Source: Micropruina sp. (GTDB taxonomy: Bacteria; Actinomycetota; Actinomycetes; Propionibacteriales; Propionibacteriaceae). Taken from it: 64,000 nt of DNA. The stretch lies in NCBI GenBank assembly GCA_016711205.1, contig JADJTM010000001.1, forward strand, positions 1,240,001-1,304,000. Direction: 5' to 3'. Position numbers and translations under genes: made by a program. Each line of letters opens with the position of its first letter. Position 1 is the stretch's first letter. Below the pieces are notes generated by a model that searched no databases, was not told where the DNA came from, and saw only the letters and a list, made by a program, of their open reading frames with translations. Shown in pieces: positions 1 to 7,993 of this stretch.

Positions 1-102
1 TTCGTCGTTCAGGTTAGCCCCGAGGCCGTGTTCGTCGCGGGGCTGCAGATGGACGTCCTCGACGCTCCGCGCGTGCGGCGGCGCCGATCCCCCACTGATC
101 AC
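1..102 (-). CDS. possible 5' end of an unidentified gene, cut by the window edge
   Basis: A minus-strand frame runs open from just past the proB stop to the window edge. A GTG at 102-100 gives 34 codons with G/C in most third positions, so it could be the start of the gene after proB. I see no clear ribosome binding site, and the visible residues (including VEDVHLQPRDEHG) match no family I recognise. It does not look like the start of proA, a common downstream partner. Weak call. Confidence 0.25.
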   Translation of the reverse strand, partial: MISGGSAPPHARSVEDVHLQPRDEHGLGANLNDE

Positions 103-156
103 GCCCGCGCTCGCCCAACTATTTGCCGCTCGCCAAGCTTCACGAGCCCCAAAGAG

Positions 157-1281
157 TTAGGCGAGCGCCCGGCGTCCGACCTTGATCAGCGCGTCGCGAT
201 GGACGACCTCGCGGTCGAACTCGGGACCGCGTTCCTCGACCAGCTCGTGAGTGCTTTTGCCCAGCAGCGGCGGCAGATCGGCGGCGTCGTAGTTGACGAT
301 GCCGCGAGCGATCACCTCACCGCTCGGGTCGAGCAGCCGCACGGGTGCACCGGCCACAAAATCGCCGTGCACCGCGGTGATGCCGGCCGGCAACAGGGAC
401 GCCTTGCGGTGCAGCACCGCGCGCACGGCACCGTCGTCCAGCACCAGGTCGCCCTTGGCCTGCGACGCGTAGGCCAGCCACATCAGCCGGCGCGACCGCT
501 TCTTGCCGGTCGGGTGGAACAGCGTGCCGACCGCCTGCCCGGCGAGCACCGCCTCGTGGTCGTCGAAGGAGGCGAGCACGACGCTGATGCCGCCGGCGGT
601 CGCGATCCGGGCGGCATGCAGCTTGGTGGACATGCCCCCGGTGCCGATCATCGAACCTCCGCGCGAAGTGTCGACGTCGAGATCCTCCACGTCGTCCACC
701 TCGGTGATCCGCTCGGCCTCGGGATCGGCGGGATGCCGGGTGTACAGGGCGTCCACGTCGGTCAGCAGCACGAGTGCCTCGGCCTGCACCAGGTGCGCGA
801 CGAGCGCGGCCATCCGGTCGTTGTCACCGAACCGGATCTCGTGGGTGGCGACGGTGTCGTTCTCGTTCACCACCGGGATCGCGCCCAGCTGCATCAGCCG
901 GGTGAAGGTGCGCAGCGCGTTGCGAAAGCCGGCCTGCCGAGTCAGGTCGTCCACGGTCAGCAGCACCTGCCCGACCACCAGTCCGTGCTCGGCGAACAGT
1001 GCGTCGTAGCGCTCGATCAGCAACCCCTGGCCCACCGACGCCGCCGCCTGCTGACCGGCCAGATCGCGAGGACGGTGCTTCATGCCCAGCGCCGGCATAC
1101 CCGCCGCGACCGCCCCGGACGAGACCAGCACCACGTCTTTGCCGGCCCGGCGCAGCTCGGCCAGGGACGCCACCAGGCTCTGCATGTGCTCGACGTTCAG
1201 CCCGCGCCGCCCGGTCAGCGATGAGGAGCCGATTTTGACCACGATGCGCTGGGCGTCGGCGATCTGGGGCCGATCAATCAT
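157..1281 (-). CDS. proB: glutamate 5-kinase
   Basis: Catalyses ATP-dependent phosphorylation of glutamate to gamma-glutamyl phosphate, the first step of proline synthesis, in the cytoplasm. The 374-residue protein has the amino-acid kinase fold (about residues 10-260) with VVKIGSSSL at 14-22, VNENDTV at 138-144, FGDNDRMAA at 151-159, LLTDVDALY at 172-180 and GTGGMSTKLHAA at 213-224. A C-terminal PUA domain occupies about 277-355. This is the full two-domain form. Its ATG lies inside the end of obgE (8-bp overlap, ATGATTGA), so translation is probably coupled. The obgE-proB order is common in actinomycetes. The family is feedback-inhibited by proline; no DNA-level control is visible here. Confidence 0.96.
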   Translation of the reverse strand: MIDRPQIADAQRIVVKIGSSSLTGRRGLNVEHMQSLVASLAELRRAGKDVVLVSSGAVAAGMPALGMKHRPRDLAGQQAAASVGQGLLIERYDALFAEHGLVVGQVLLTVDDLTRQAGFRNALRTFTRLMQLGAIPVVNENDTVATHEIRFGDNDRMAALVAHLVQAEALVLLTDVDALYTRHPADPEAERITEVDDVEDLDVDTSRGGSMIGTGGMSTKLHAARIATAGGISVVLASFDDHEAVLAGQAVGTLFHPTGKKRSRRLMWLAYASQAKGDLVLDDGAVRAVLHRKASLLPAGITAVHGDFVAGAPVRLLDPSGEVIARGIVNYDAADLPPLLGKSTHELVEERGPEFDREVVHRDALIKVGRRALA

Positions 1282-2893
1282 CGTCGCTCTGCTGCCTGTC
1301 GCTCTGCTGCCTGTCGCTCTGCTGCCTGTCGCCCTGCTGCGTGTCGCCCTGGTGCGTGCCGCTGTGCTGCCCCTCGTCGGGTCCCGACTCCCCCGGCTGC
1401 AGCGCGGACGCGTCGTCGGCCGAGTAGCCGTCCGAGGCGAGCCGGGTCAGCCGCTCCGCCTCCTTGGCGGCGTGGTATTCGGCGTCGAGCTTGCGGCGTC
1501 GTTTCACCGACTCCCGCTCTTGGAACAGTCGCTGGTCCTCGCCCCGTCGCGACAGCAGTTCGGCACCCACGTCGACCTGCGGCGCGAAGTCGAACACCAC
1601 CGGATGCTCTCCCCCGCCGATGGCGACCGCGTCGCCGGCCCTCGCCCCCTGGGCCAGCAGCTCGGTCTCGATGCCGAGCCGGGCGAACCGGTCGGCGAGG
1701 TAGCCGACCGCCTCACCGTTGCCGAAGTCGGTCTGCCGCACCCAGCGCTCGGGCTTCTCGCCGCGCACCCGCCAGACGAAGCCGCCCTCGCCGTCGCCCT
1801 GTTGCCGAATGCTGAACTCGGGCCCGCCGGCCACCGGCGCCGGCCGGATCACGATCCGCTTGGGCTCGGGCTTCGGGGCCGCGGCCCGCCGGGCCGCCAC
1901 CAGCTCGGCCATCGCGAAAGTCAGCGCCTGCAGCCCGTGCCCGGTCTTGGTCGAGATGGCGAAGGTGGGCAACCCGCGCGCCTCCAGATCGGCGTGGACG
2001 ATCTCGGCCAGGTCGGCGGCGTCCGGCACGTCGACCTTGTTCAGGGCCACCATGCGCGGCCGGTCCTCCAGGCCCCCGTGCGCGGCGAGTTCGGCCTCGA
2101 TGATGTCCAGGTCGGTGAGCGGGTCGCGTCCGGGCTCGTAGGTGGCGCAGTCGATCACGTGCACGATGGCCTGGCAACGCTCGATGTGGCGCAAGAAGTC
2201 GTGCCCCAGGCCCCGACCCTCGGACGCTCCTTCGATCAGCCCCGGCACGTCCGCGACCGTGAAGGTGGTTTCGCCCGCGACCACGACGCCGAGGTTGGGC
2301 ACCAGGGTGGTGAACGGGTAGTCGGCGATCTTCGGACGGGCGCGGCTGATCGCGGCGATCAGCGACGACTTGCCGGCGCTGGGAAAACCGACCAGGCCGA
2401 TGTCGGCGAGCACCTTGAGCTCGAGCGTGATGCGCCGGGCCTCGCCCTCTTCGCCGAGCAGCGCGAAACCGGGCGCCTTGCGGGTCGCGGAGGCCAGCGC
2501 GGCATTACCCAGGCCGCCCCGTCCACCGGCTGCGACGATCACCTCGGCCTCGGCCCCTACCAGATCGGCCAGGGTCGCACCGGTGTCGGCGTCGTGCACC
2601 ACGGTGCCGTCCGGAACGCCCAGCACCACGTCGGCGCCGTTGCCACCGTTGGCGTGATCGCCCTTGCCGGGCTGCCCGTTGTCGGCGCGGCGTTGCGACT
2701 GCCGGTGGTACTCGACCAGCGTGGTCAGGCCCGGATCGACCCGAAGGATCACCGAGCCGCCGTTGCCGCCGTTGCCGCCGTCCGGGCCGCCCAGAGGCTT
2801 GAACTTCTCACGATGAATGGATGCGCAGCCGTGCCCGCCGTTGCCGCCGGCAACCGTCAGGGTCGCGGCATCGACGAAGGAGGGAATGGCCAT
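1274..2893 (-). CDS. obgE: Obg-family GTPase
   Basis: Essential ribosome-associated GTPase of 50S assembly and stress control. The start is the ATG at 2893, which has a GAGAG motif upstream; a GTG nine bases further up is less likely. The N-terminal Obg fold is glycine-rich (FVDAATLTVAGGNGGHG). The G domain has GFPSAGKSS, DYPFTTL, DVPGLIEGA and NKVD. A C-terminal OCT domain follows (about residues 330-420, around GFVWRVRGEKPERW). About 539 residues, longer than E. coli Obg because of the OCT domain and a hydrophilic tail ending in Q/D/S-rich pentapeptides. Overlaps proB by 8 bp. In many actinomycetes rplU-rpmA lie directly upstream, but here about 4.4 kb separates them. Confidence 0.97.
   Translation of the reverse strand: MAIPSFVDAATLTVAGGNGGHGCASIHREKFKPLGGPDGGNGGNGGSVILRVDPGLTTLVEYHRQSQRRADNGQPGKGDHANGGNGADVVLGVPDGTVVHDADTGATLADLVGAEAEVIVAAGGRGGLGNAALASATRKAPGFALLGEEGEARRITLELKVLADIGLVGFPSAGKSSLIAAISRARPKIADYPFTTLVPNLGVVVAGETTFTVADVPGLIEGASEGRGLGHDFLRHIERCQAIVHVIDCATYEPGRDPLTDLDIIEAELAAHGGLEDRPRMVALNKVDVPDAADLAEIVHADLEARGLPTFAISTKTGHGLQALTFAMAELVAARRAAAPKPEPKRIVIRPAPVAGGPEFSIRQQGDGEGGFVWRVRGEKPERWVRQTDFGNGEAVGYLADRFARLGIETELLAQGARAGDAVAIGGGEHPVVFDFAPQVDVGAELLSRRGEDQRLFQERESVKRRRKLDAEYHAAKEAERLTRLASDGYSADDASALQPGESGPDEGQHSGTHQGDTQQGDRQQSDRQQSDRQQSDDD
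1283..1372. repeat. 15-bp tandem repeat in the 3' end of obgE
   Basis: Six consecutive 15-bp units: three identical copies of GTCGCTCTGCTGCCT followed by three diverged ones. On the coding (minus) strand they encode pentapeptides of the type DRQQS/GDTQQ at the extreme C-terminus of ObgE, ending two bases from the proB start codon. Unit length is a multiple of three, so copy-number change would keep the frame. Confidence 0.9.
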
Positions 2894-2977
2894 CGGTAGC
2901 ACTCTCGAAGTGGAGGGATTCGGCGGACGCGCCGGGGTTCATCGTCCCACAACGGCAAAGCGGGCCGCACCGTGGCC

Positions 2978-3850
2978 TCAGCCGGGGTCGTCCGGGGGTG
3001 CCCACTTGGCGTGTGCAGGCTGTATCGAGCCGGCGGCGGGTGGGTCGGCGTCGTCCGGCTGGTCGCCGGGTCGCTCCCACCCGGACGGGCCGCCGGCGGT
3101 GTCCTGATCGCGCAGGTCGGGCGGCAGCAGGCTGCCGGGAGCGCGTAGGTCGGCAGGTCTCGCTGCTGCTGCGACGTCGTCGGTGGTGAGCGACTCGGGA
3201 GCGTCCGGTCGGGGCTGTTCGTTGCCGAAGAAGCGCTGAAACCCCGATCGTTCGAACAGCTCGCGGCGGCGACCGGCGGCCCACAGCGCGGCAACGCCCA
3301 GTGCCCCGACCGCGAAGGTGACGGCAGGCAGCACCAGCGACCACCGTGGGCCGGCGTGGTCGAGGGCGACCGCCCGCATGCCGTAGGGCCGCTGCAGTTG
3401 CGCCACGTCGGTGAACCTGACGGTATTGCCCTCCACCACACCGGTGCTTTCGAGGATCTGGCCCGGAAAAGCGACCGTGACCGCGACGTCGCTGAGGGGG
3501 ACGAACTGGTCTGCGCTCGGCACGGCCGCCTGCCCCAACGGGTTGTACACCGCCTGGAGCTGCTCGCCGTTGTGCGCGATGTCGATGCCCCAGCGGCGCA
3601 GGGTCTCGGCCGGCACGGTGCCCTGCAACATGCAGAGCCGGCCGCCGCCGCGGTTGCGTCGCTCGGAGGTGCGGACGCCGGTGAGATTCCACGCGCACGA
3701 CTCGCCGTCCTCGACGATCACCCGAAGGTCGAGGTCGACCAGGTCGTCGGCCCGCACCGTGATCGTGCCCGTGACGTCGCAGCCGGCCAGCGCCATGGCG
3801 CCCACCAGGCCGACCATGACAGCGATCAGGCGCCGCACCAGCTGCCGCAT
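2978..3850 (-). CDS. LppM-like lipoprotein with C-terminal membrane anchor
   Basis: Predicted exported lipoprotein of 290 residues. The ATG at 3850 has AGGA just upstream and begins a lipoprotein signal peptide ending in the lipobox LAGC, so an earlier in-frame start is rejected. The mature part resembles the actinobacterial LppM/DUF3153 domain (GTITV...DLDLRVIVEDGESCAW). A transmembrane helix follows (LVLPAVTFAVGALGVAALWAA, about residues 185-205), then a cytosolic acidic and proline-rich tail ending in KWAPPDDPG. It is a tandem paralogue of the next gene upstream and lies 84 bp before obgE on the same strand. LppM is linked to envelope traits in mycobacteria; the role here is unknown. Confidence 0.75.
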   Translation of the reverse strand: MRQLVRRLIAVMVGLVGAMALAGCDVTGTITVRADDLVDLDLRVIVEDGESCAWNLTGVRTSERRNRGGGRLCMLQGTVPAETLRRWGIDIAHNGEQLQAVYNPLGQAAVPSADQFVPLSDVAVTVAFPGQILESTGVVEGNTVRFTDVAQLQRPYGMRAVALDHAGPRWSLVLPAVTFAVGALGVAALWAAGRRRELFERSGFQRFFGNEQPRPDAPESLTTDDVAAAARPADLRAPGSLLPPDLRDQDTAGGPSGWERPGDQPDDADPPAAGSIQPAHAKWAPPDDPG

Positions 3851-3911
3851 CGGTCCTGAATACCACGATCGGCAACGGGCCGGATCGGGCCACGGTCGCA
3901 GATCTGCCCGG

Positions 3912-4769
3912 TCAGCCGGGGGGCGCCCATCGGGACGGATCGGAGGTGTCGGTGTTCGTCGGGGCCGGACGCGGCTCGGGCCTGGCCCAGAGCGACGGCT
4001 CCGGTGCGGGATCATCACCCGCGCCTGGACGTGCGTCGTCGCTGGAGCTCGGCGCAGCCGATGAATCGTGTGCGGTGTCGCCGGGATCCGCACCGTCCCA
4101 CCCCTGCGCCGGTGCGGTGACCGGCACGTGATCAGCCGCGTCAGGGTCGTCCGAGCCGTTCGGCTGGTCGGCCGTGCGGCCGCCGTGCCGTGGCGAGCGC
4201 CGGCGAATCAGGGCCGCCATAGCCAGTCCGGCCAGCAAGCCGAGCACCAGGCCGCCGCCCGTCCACCACAGCCAATAGGGCGGGCCCGCATGGTTGAGCG
4301 CGACCACCCGTAGCCCGCCCGGCACGTCGAACACAGTCGGATCGGTGAGCCGCAGCTCGCGTCCGACGGCCACGCCGCTGCTGTGCTCCACCAGGTCGCC
4401 GGGCAGCACGAGGGTGACCGCGAGGCTCTCCACCTCGTTGCTGATCTGGCCATCGGCATACGGGTTGAGCACCACGGCGGTGTACTCCCCCGCGGTGGCG
4501 ACCGCGACGTACGCGCCCTCCAGGGTGAGCGGGTTCACCGTGCCGACGTAGCGGCAGCTGCTCACGATGCCACCGGGTTCGTTGCCGGGGGTGACGGTGA
4601 CGCCGGCGATGTCGCCGTTGCAGTAGGGGCTGCGCTCACCCCGCACCGTGACGTCCAGATTCACCACCGACGGTGAGACCAGCTCGACCCGTCCCTCGAT
4701 GCTGCAGCCGGCCAGCGTGCACACGCCGAGCAGCACCAGCAGCAGTGCACGTAGCCGACGGGCGATCAC
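3912..4769 (-). CDS. LppM-like lipoprotein, paralogue of the neighbouring gene
   Basis: A 285-residue predicted lipoprotein starting at GTG 4769. The signal peptide (RRLRALLLVLLGVCTLAGC) carries an LAGC lipobox. The extracytoplasmic region contains GRVEL...NLDVTVRGERSPYCNG, resembling its neighbour's ITVRADDLVDLDLRVIVEDGESC. One helix (LWWTGGGLVLGLLAGLAMAAL) leads into a long disordered tail rich in D, P, A and S that ends RWAPPG, echoing the neighbour's KWAPP. The shared layout (lipobox, LppM-like domain with paired cysteines, helix, tail with Trp-Ala-Pro-Pro) supports duplication. The 61-bp gap suggests co-transcription. Function is not known. Confidence 0.72.
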   Translation of the reverse strand: MIARRLRALLLVLLGVCTLAGCSIEGRVELVSPSVVNLDVTVRGERSPYCNGDIAGVTVTPGNEPGGIVSSCRYVGTVNPLTLEGAYVAVATAGEYTAVVLNPYADGQISNEVESLAVTLVLPGDLVEHSSGVAVGRELRLTDPTVFDVPGGLRVVALNHAGPPYWLWWTGGGLVLGLLAGLAMAALIRRRSPRHGGRTADQPNGSDDPDAADHVPVTAPAQGWDGADPGDTAHDSSAAPSSSDDARPGAGDDPAPEPSLWARPEPRPAPTNTDTSDPSRWAPPG

Positions 4770-4869
4770 TCGCGCAGGCTACCCCGGGGGCCTCGCGGCG
4801 GCCATCCACCGGAGCGATCGGGCGGGACGGATCTTGCGCGCGCCGGCTTGTCAGCGGATGAGAAACGGG

Positions 4870-4930
4870 GGTGGACAGGCGTCCACCACGGAGGTAGACC
4901 AGCAGCTGTGACAGGTCGGCACCTCCGACC
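4870..4930. promoter_or_regulatory. two small hairpins upstream of the alcohol dehydrogenase
   Basis: The gap before the dehydrogenase holds a 7-bp inverted repeat (GGTGGAC/GTCCACC, 4870-4876 and 4881-4887) and a 6-bp one (GGTCGG/CCGACC, 4914-4919 and 4925-4930). The second ends about 25 bp before the start codon, so either could be an operator or a 5'-UTR structure. No matching regulator is nearby. Confidence 0.25.
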
Positions 4931-4954
4931 ACTTTTCAACGACGAGGAGTTCAC

Positions 4955-5983
4955 ATGAAAGCCGTGCGCGTGCACGCCTACCATTCCGATCCCACGATCG
5001 ACGACATTCCCGAGCCCACCCTGCAGGGGCCGTTGGATGTCATCGTCAAGATCGGCGGCGCCGGGGTCTGCCGTACCGATCTGCACATCATCAACGGCGA
5101 CTGGCAAGCCGCGATGAATCCTGACCTGCCGTATGTGATCGGCCACGAGAACGCCGGCTGGGTGCATGCGATCGGCGAGGGCGTCACCAACGTCAAGGTC
5201 GGCGACACCGTGATCCTGCACCCGCAGCCCAGCTGCGGGATGTGCCTGGCGTGCCGCGCCGGCCGCGACATGCAGTGCGACAGCGCGTTCTTCCCGGGTC
5301 TGAGCAACAACGACGGCGGCATGGCCGAGTACCTGCGCACCACCGCCCGGGCGTGCGTCAAGCTCGACCCCGACACCGACCCGGCGGACGTGGCGGCGCT
5401 CGCCGATGCGGGCATCACCGCCTACCATGCGGTGCGCAAGGCGGCACCCGGGCTGTTCCCGGGCAGCACCGCCGTCGTCCAGGGCGCGGGTGGACTGGGC
5501 CACATCGGCATCCAGGCGCTCAAGGCGATCACCAGCGCCAAGGTGATCGTCGTCGATCGCAACCCGGCCGCACTGGAGTTGGCCAAGCAGATCGGTGCCG
5601 ACGAGACCGTGGTCGCCGACGGCAGCCACATCGAGGCGGTCAAGGACCTGACCGGCGGCAGGGGCGCCGATGTCGTGTTCGACTACGTCGCCGAGCAGGG
5701 TGCCGAGCTGGATGGCTGGGCGATGACGGCCCCGGCCGGCTACCAGTACATCATCGGCTACGGCGGCCAGTTCGTCGCGCCCACGCTCGACTTCGTGGCC
5801 GGTGAGAAGAGCGTGATCGGCAACATCGTCGGCACCTACACCGACCTCGCCGAACTGATGGTGCTGGCCCAGGGCGGCAAGGTCACGCTGCACACCCAGA
5901 AGTACGCGCTGACCGACGCCCTGAAGGCCCTCGCCGACCTGGACGCCGGCAACGTCCGCGGTAGGGCGATCCTGGTGCCGTAG
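4955..5983 (+). CDS. zinc-dependent NAD(P) alcohol dehydrogenase
   Basis: Medium-chain dehydrogenase/reductase of 342 residues, preceded by GAGGAG. The catalytic zinc ligands appear in AGVCRTDLH and GHENAGW. The structural zinc site is complete, with four cysteines in CGMCLACRAGRDMQC. The Rossmann motif GAGGLGHIG sits in the second half, and an acidic residue after the second strand (VVDRNP) favours NAD over NADP. Such enzymes interconvert alcohols and aldehydes or ketones; the substrate cannot be read from the sequence. A strong hairpin directly after the stop suggests a single-gene transcript. It and the next gene are plus-strand insertions between two minus-strand housekeeping groups. Confidence 0.9.
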   Translation: MKAVRVHAYHSDPTIDDIPEPTLQGPLDVIVKIGGAGVCRTDLHIINGDWQAAMNPDLPYVIGHENAGWVHAIGEGVTNVKVGDTVILHPQPSCGMCLACRAGRDMQCDSAFFPGLSNNDGGMAEYLRTTARACVKLDPDTDPADVAALADAGITAYHAVRKAAPGLFPGSTAVVQGAGGLGHIGIQALKAITSAKVIVVDRNPAALELAKQIGADETVVADGSHIEAVKDLTGGRGADVVFDYVAEQGAELDGWAMTAPAGYQYIIGYGGQFVAPTLDFVAGEKSVIGNIVGTYTDLAELMVLAQGGKVTLHTQKYALTDALKALADLDAGNVRGRAILVP

Positions 5984-5996
5984 TCAGCGGCAGTTC

Positions 5997-6052
5997 GGGG
6001 ACGGTTCCTTTCCCGTTCACCCGCCTGGGCGACGGGGAAAGGAACCGTCCCC
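5997..6052. terminator. 18-bp perfect hairpin after the dehydrogenase (GGGGACGGTTCC family)
   Basis: Left arm 5997-6014 (GGGGACGGTTCCTTTCCC) and right arm 6035-6052 are perfect inverse complements around a 20-nt loop, 14 bp after the dehydrogenase stop. It can serve as a terminator without a clear U tract. It belongs to the repeat family also found near 9.04 kb and 29.1-29.7 kb, so it may also be a mobile palindromic element. Confidence 0.7.
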
Positions 6053-6194
6053 ATCACCCGTCACGCGGACGATGTTCCACCGTTTCCACCCCCACCCACC
6101 GGGCTCGTGCCAAGCTGACAACGCAGCGTGCGATGCACCCCCACATCGAGGTCGGGGTACCGCCGCTGCGCCGACCCTCAAGGAGTGATGAACG

Positions 6195-7112
6195 ATGGCA
6201 GCGAAAATTCTGCTCGTCGGCAGCGTGATGATGGATCTCATCCTGCGTTGCGAGCGGGCCCCCGAACCCAGCGAGAGCGTGCTGGGTCACGACTACCGCA
6301 ACGCCCCGGGCGGCAAGGGCAGCAATGCCGCGGTGGCCGCCGCGCGGGCCGGCGCACGGGTGGCGGCCTACGCGACGGTGGGCAACGACACCAACGGCGA
6401 CTACCTGCTGCAGCGCTGGACCGACGAGGGCGTCGACACCACCCACGTGCTGCGCCGCGAGGGCAACACCGGCTTCGTCGCGATCACCCTGGAGGACAAC
6501 GGCCAGAACAGGCTGATCATCTTTCCCGGCGTCAACATGCAGACCCCGCCGGATGAGTTGGAGGCCGCCTTCGACGCCGGTTGCGACGCCGTGCTGCTGC
6601 AGTTCGAGATTCCGGCGGAAACCAACCGGCGCGCCATCGAGATTGCGAACCTGCGCGGCGTGATCACCGTGCTGGACGCCGGGCCCGCCACCAAGAACGG
6701 TTTGGACGGCCTGCCGCCGGTGACCATCCTGTCGCCGAACGAGACCGAGACCAAGGCGCTGGTCGACATCTACCCGGCGGACGAGGAGACCTGCCGTGAG
6801 GCCGCCAAGCGACTGCAGCAGAAGAACGGCTGCACCTATGTGGTGTTGAAGCTGGGCGATCGCGGTTCCTACATCTACGGGGAGGGCGTCGACACCCTGG
6901 TGCCGCCGTTCAAGGTGGACACCGTCGATCCGACCGCGGCCGGCGACGCGTTCACCGGCACGCTGGCGAAGGCGTTCGCCGAGACCGGCGACATCGTGGC
7001 TGCGGCCCGCTACGGCGGCGCGGCCGGAGCACTCACCTGCACCAAGCTGGGCGCGCAGCCGTCCCTGCCGACGGCGTCCGAGATCGATGCCCTGATGGCC
7101 GAGCAGGGCTAG
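6195..7112 (+). CDS. PfkB-family sugar kinase, ribokinase-like
   Basis: Cytoplasmic carbohydrate kinase of 305 residues. The N-terminal PfkB signature is GGKGSNAAVAAARAG (about residues 39-53), and the C-terminal signature DPTAAGDAFTG (about 248-258) holds the catalytic Asp and anion hole. Overall it looks like ribokinase (opening VGSVMMDL, GNDTNGDYLL, SPNETET). AAGGAG precedes the start; an in-frame ATG seven codons away was not found, and an ATG at 6188 is out of frame. No ribose transporter or regulator is adjacent, so ribose as substrate is an inference. A strong bidirectional hairpin separates it from convergent rpmA. Confidence 0.85.
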   Translation: MAAKILLVGSVMMDLILRCERAPEPSESVLGHDYRNAPGGKGSNAAVAAARAGARVAAYATVGNDTNGDYLLQRWTDEGVDTTHVLRREGNTGFVAITLEDNGQNRLIIFPGVNMQTPPDELEAAFDAGCDAVLLQFEIPAETNRRAIEIANLRGVITVLDAGPATKNGLDGLPPVTILSPNETETKALVDIYPADEETCREAAKRLQQKNGCTYVVLKLGDRGSYIYGEGVDTLVPPFKVDTVDPTAAGDAFTGTLAKAFAETGDIVAAARYGGAAGALTCTKLGAQPSLPTASEIDALMAEQG

Positions 7113-7121
7113 TCACAAATC

Positions 7122-7162
7122 GAGCGTGTCGAGACCTCGCTGACCAGGGTCTCGGCACGCTC
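7122..7162. repeat. imperfect 15-bp inverted repeat after the sugar kinase
   Basis: Arms 7122-7136 (GAGCGTGTCGAGACC) and 7148-7162 pair with one mismatch around an 11-nt loop, ten bases after the kinase stop. Related words with a CGACACGCT core recur near 15.66 and 15.82 kb, so this may be a dispersed palindrome as well as a terminator. Confidence 0.55.
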
Positions 7163-7204
7163 AACCGACGGATTCCCGCTCAGCACCCTTCGTGCGGGCG
7201 CAGC

Positions 7205-7237
7205 AACGAGGGCGGTCCCGTCGGGACCGCCCTCGTT
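7205..7237. terminator. bidirectional terminator between the sugar kinase and rpmA
   Basis: A perfect 15-bp stem (arms 7205-7219 and 7223-7237, AACGAGGGCGGTCCC) closes a 3-nt loop between two convergent genes. The right side continues into CGTTGTT. Near-perfect symmetry lets it act on both strands. Confidence 0.8.
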
Positions 7238-7253
7238 CGTTGTTCGGGTTGCG

Positions 7254-7508
7254 CTACTCGGCTACTGCCACGTTGACGACCCGGCGACCGCGCCGGGTGC
7301 CGAACTCGACCTGGCCGGCGCGCAGGGCGAACAGGGTGTCGTCGCCGCCGCGGCCCACGCCCTCACCGGGGTGGAAGTGGGTGCCGCGCTGCCGGACGAG
7401 GATCTCGCCCGCGTTGACCTGCTGGCCGCCGAAGCGCTTGACGCCGAGCCGCTGGCTGTTTGAGTCGCGACCGTTACGGGAGCTGGATGCGCCCTTCTTG
7501 TGTGCCAT
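7254..7508 (-). CDS. rpmA: 50S ribosomal protein L27
   Basis: Large-subunit protein near the peptidyl-transferase centre. The 84 residues match bacterial L27 over their full length: MAHKKGASSSRNGRDSNSQR at the start, then GEILVRQRGTHFHPG and GRGGDDTLFA. There is no N-terminal extension needing cleavage of the Firmicutes type. It follows rplU by 11 bp and the two are surely co-transcribed. Usually obgE follows; here a terminator and two opposite-strand genes intervene. Confidence 0.98.
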   Translation of the reverse strand: MAHKKGASSSRNGRDSNSQRLGVKRFGGQQVNAGEILVRQRGTHFHPGEGVGRGGDDTLFALRAGQVEFGTRRGRRVVNVAVAE

Positions 7509-7519
7509 CTCGTGCTACC

Positions 7520-7828
7520 TCAGCCTTCGATTCCGGTGACCTTGACCTGGGTGTACTTCTGCCGGTGGCCCTGGCGCTTGGTGTACCCGGTCTTGTTCTT
7601 GTACTTCAGAATGTGGATCTTCTTGCCCTTGACCTCGGCCAGCACCTCGGCGCTGACCTTCACCTTGGCAAGCTTCGACGCCTCTGAGGTCACGGACTCG
7701 CCATCGACCACCAGCAGCGGGGTCAACTCAACGCTGGACCCCACCTCGGCATTGAGCCGATCGATGTCGACCACATCGCCGACGGCAACCTTGTGCTGGC
7801 GTCCGCCACTGCGCACGATCGCGTACAC
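7520..7828 (-). CDS. rplU: 50S ribosomal protein L21
   Basis: Large-subunit protein binding 23S rRNA. The 102 residues start at a GTG and read MYAIVRSGGRQHKVAVGD, with the typical KGKKIHILKYKNKTGYTKRQGHRQ segment near the C-terminus that contains the family signature. Length is typical. First gene of the rplU-rpmA pair. The upstream leader is short and holds a small palindrome (see 7853-7869). Confidence 0.98.
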   Translation of the reverse strand: MYAIVRSGGRQHKVAVGDVVDIDRLNAEVGSSVELTPLLVVDGESVTSEASKLAKVKVSAEVLAEVKGKKIHILKYKNKTGYTKRQGHRQKYTQVKVTGIEG

Positions 7829-7852
7829 GCCTGACCCACTCTCTTCGAACTT

Positions 7853-7869
7853 TTCACGAATTGCGTGAA
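7853..7869. promoter_or_regulatory. small palindrome in the rplU leader
   Basis: TTCACG and CGTGAA (7853-7858, 7864-7869) form a 6-bp inverted repeat with a 5-nt spacer, followed by another TTCACGAA at 7871-7878. It lies 25 bp upstream of rplU and could be an operator or a leader structure. No further support. Confidence 0.25.
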
Positions 7870-7993
7870 CTTCACGAACTCAGCGCCGGGCACGGGCGAC
7901 TGGATCACGTCCAGGTCAGCCAACGAGCAACCCAAGGGCACCGAGGATCAAGACTACGTGCCCAGCCCGAAACGGGTCAAACCGGCGTACCGA

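Noticed and set aside
28..1224. Long plus-strand frame across proB
   Set aside because: Antisense shadow of a clear glutamate kinase gene; composition is His/Arg/Gly-rich with no motif.
2894..2902. Upstream GTG start for obgE
   Set aside because: It would lie inside the likely GAGAG ribosome site of the ATG at 2893, and the family's N-terminus aligns from the ATG.
3851..4093. N-terminal extension of the first LppM-like protein
   Set aside because: It overlaps the neighbouring paralogue and would bury the lipoprotein signal peptide; the ATG at 3850 has a ribosome site.
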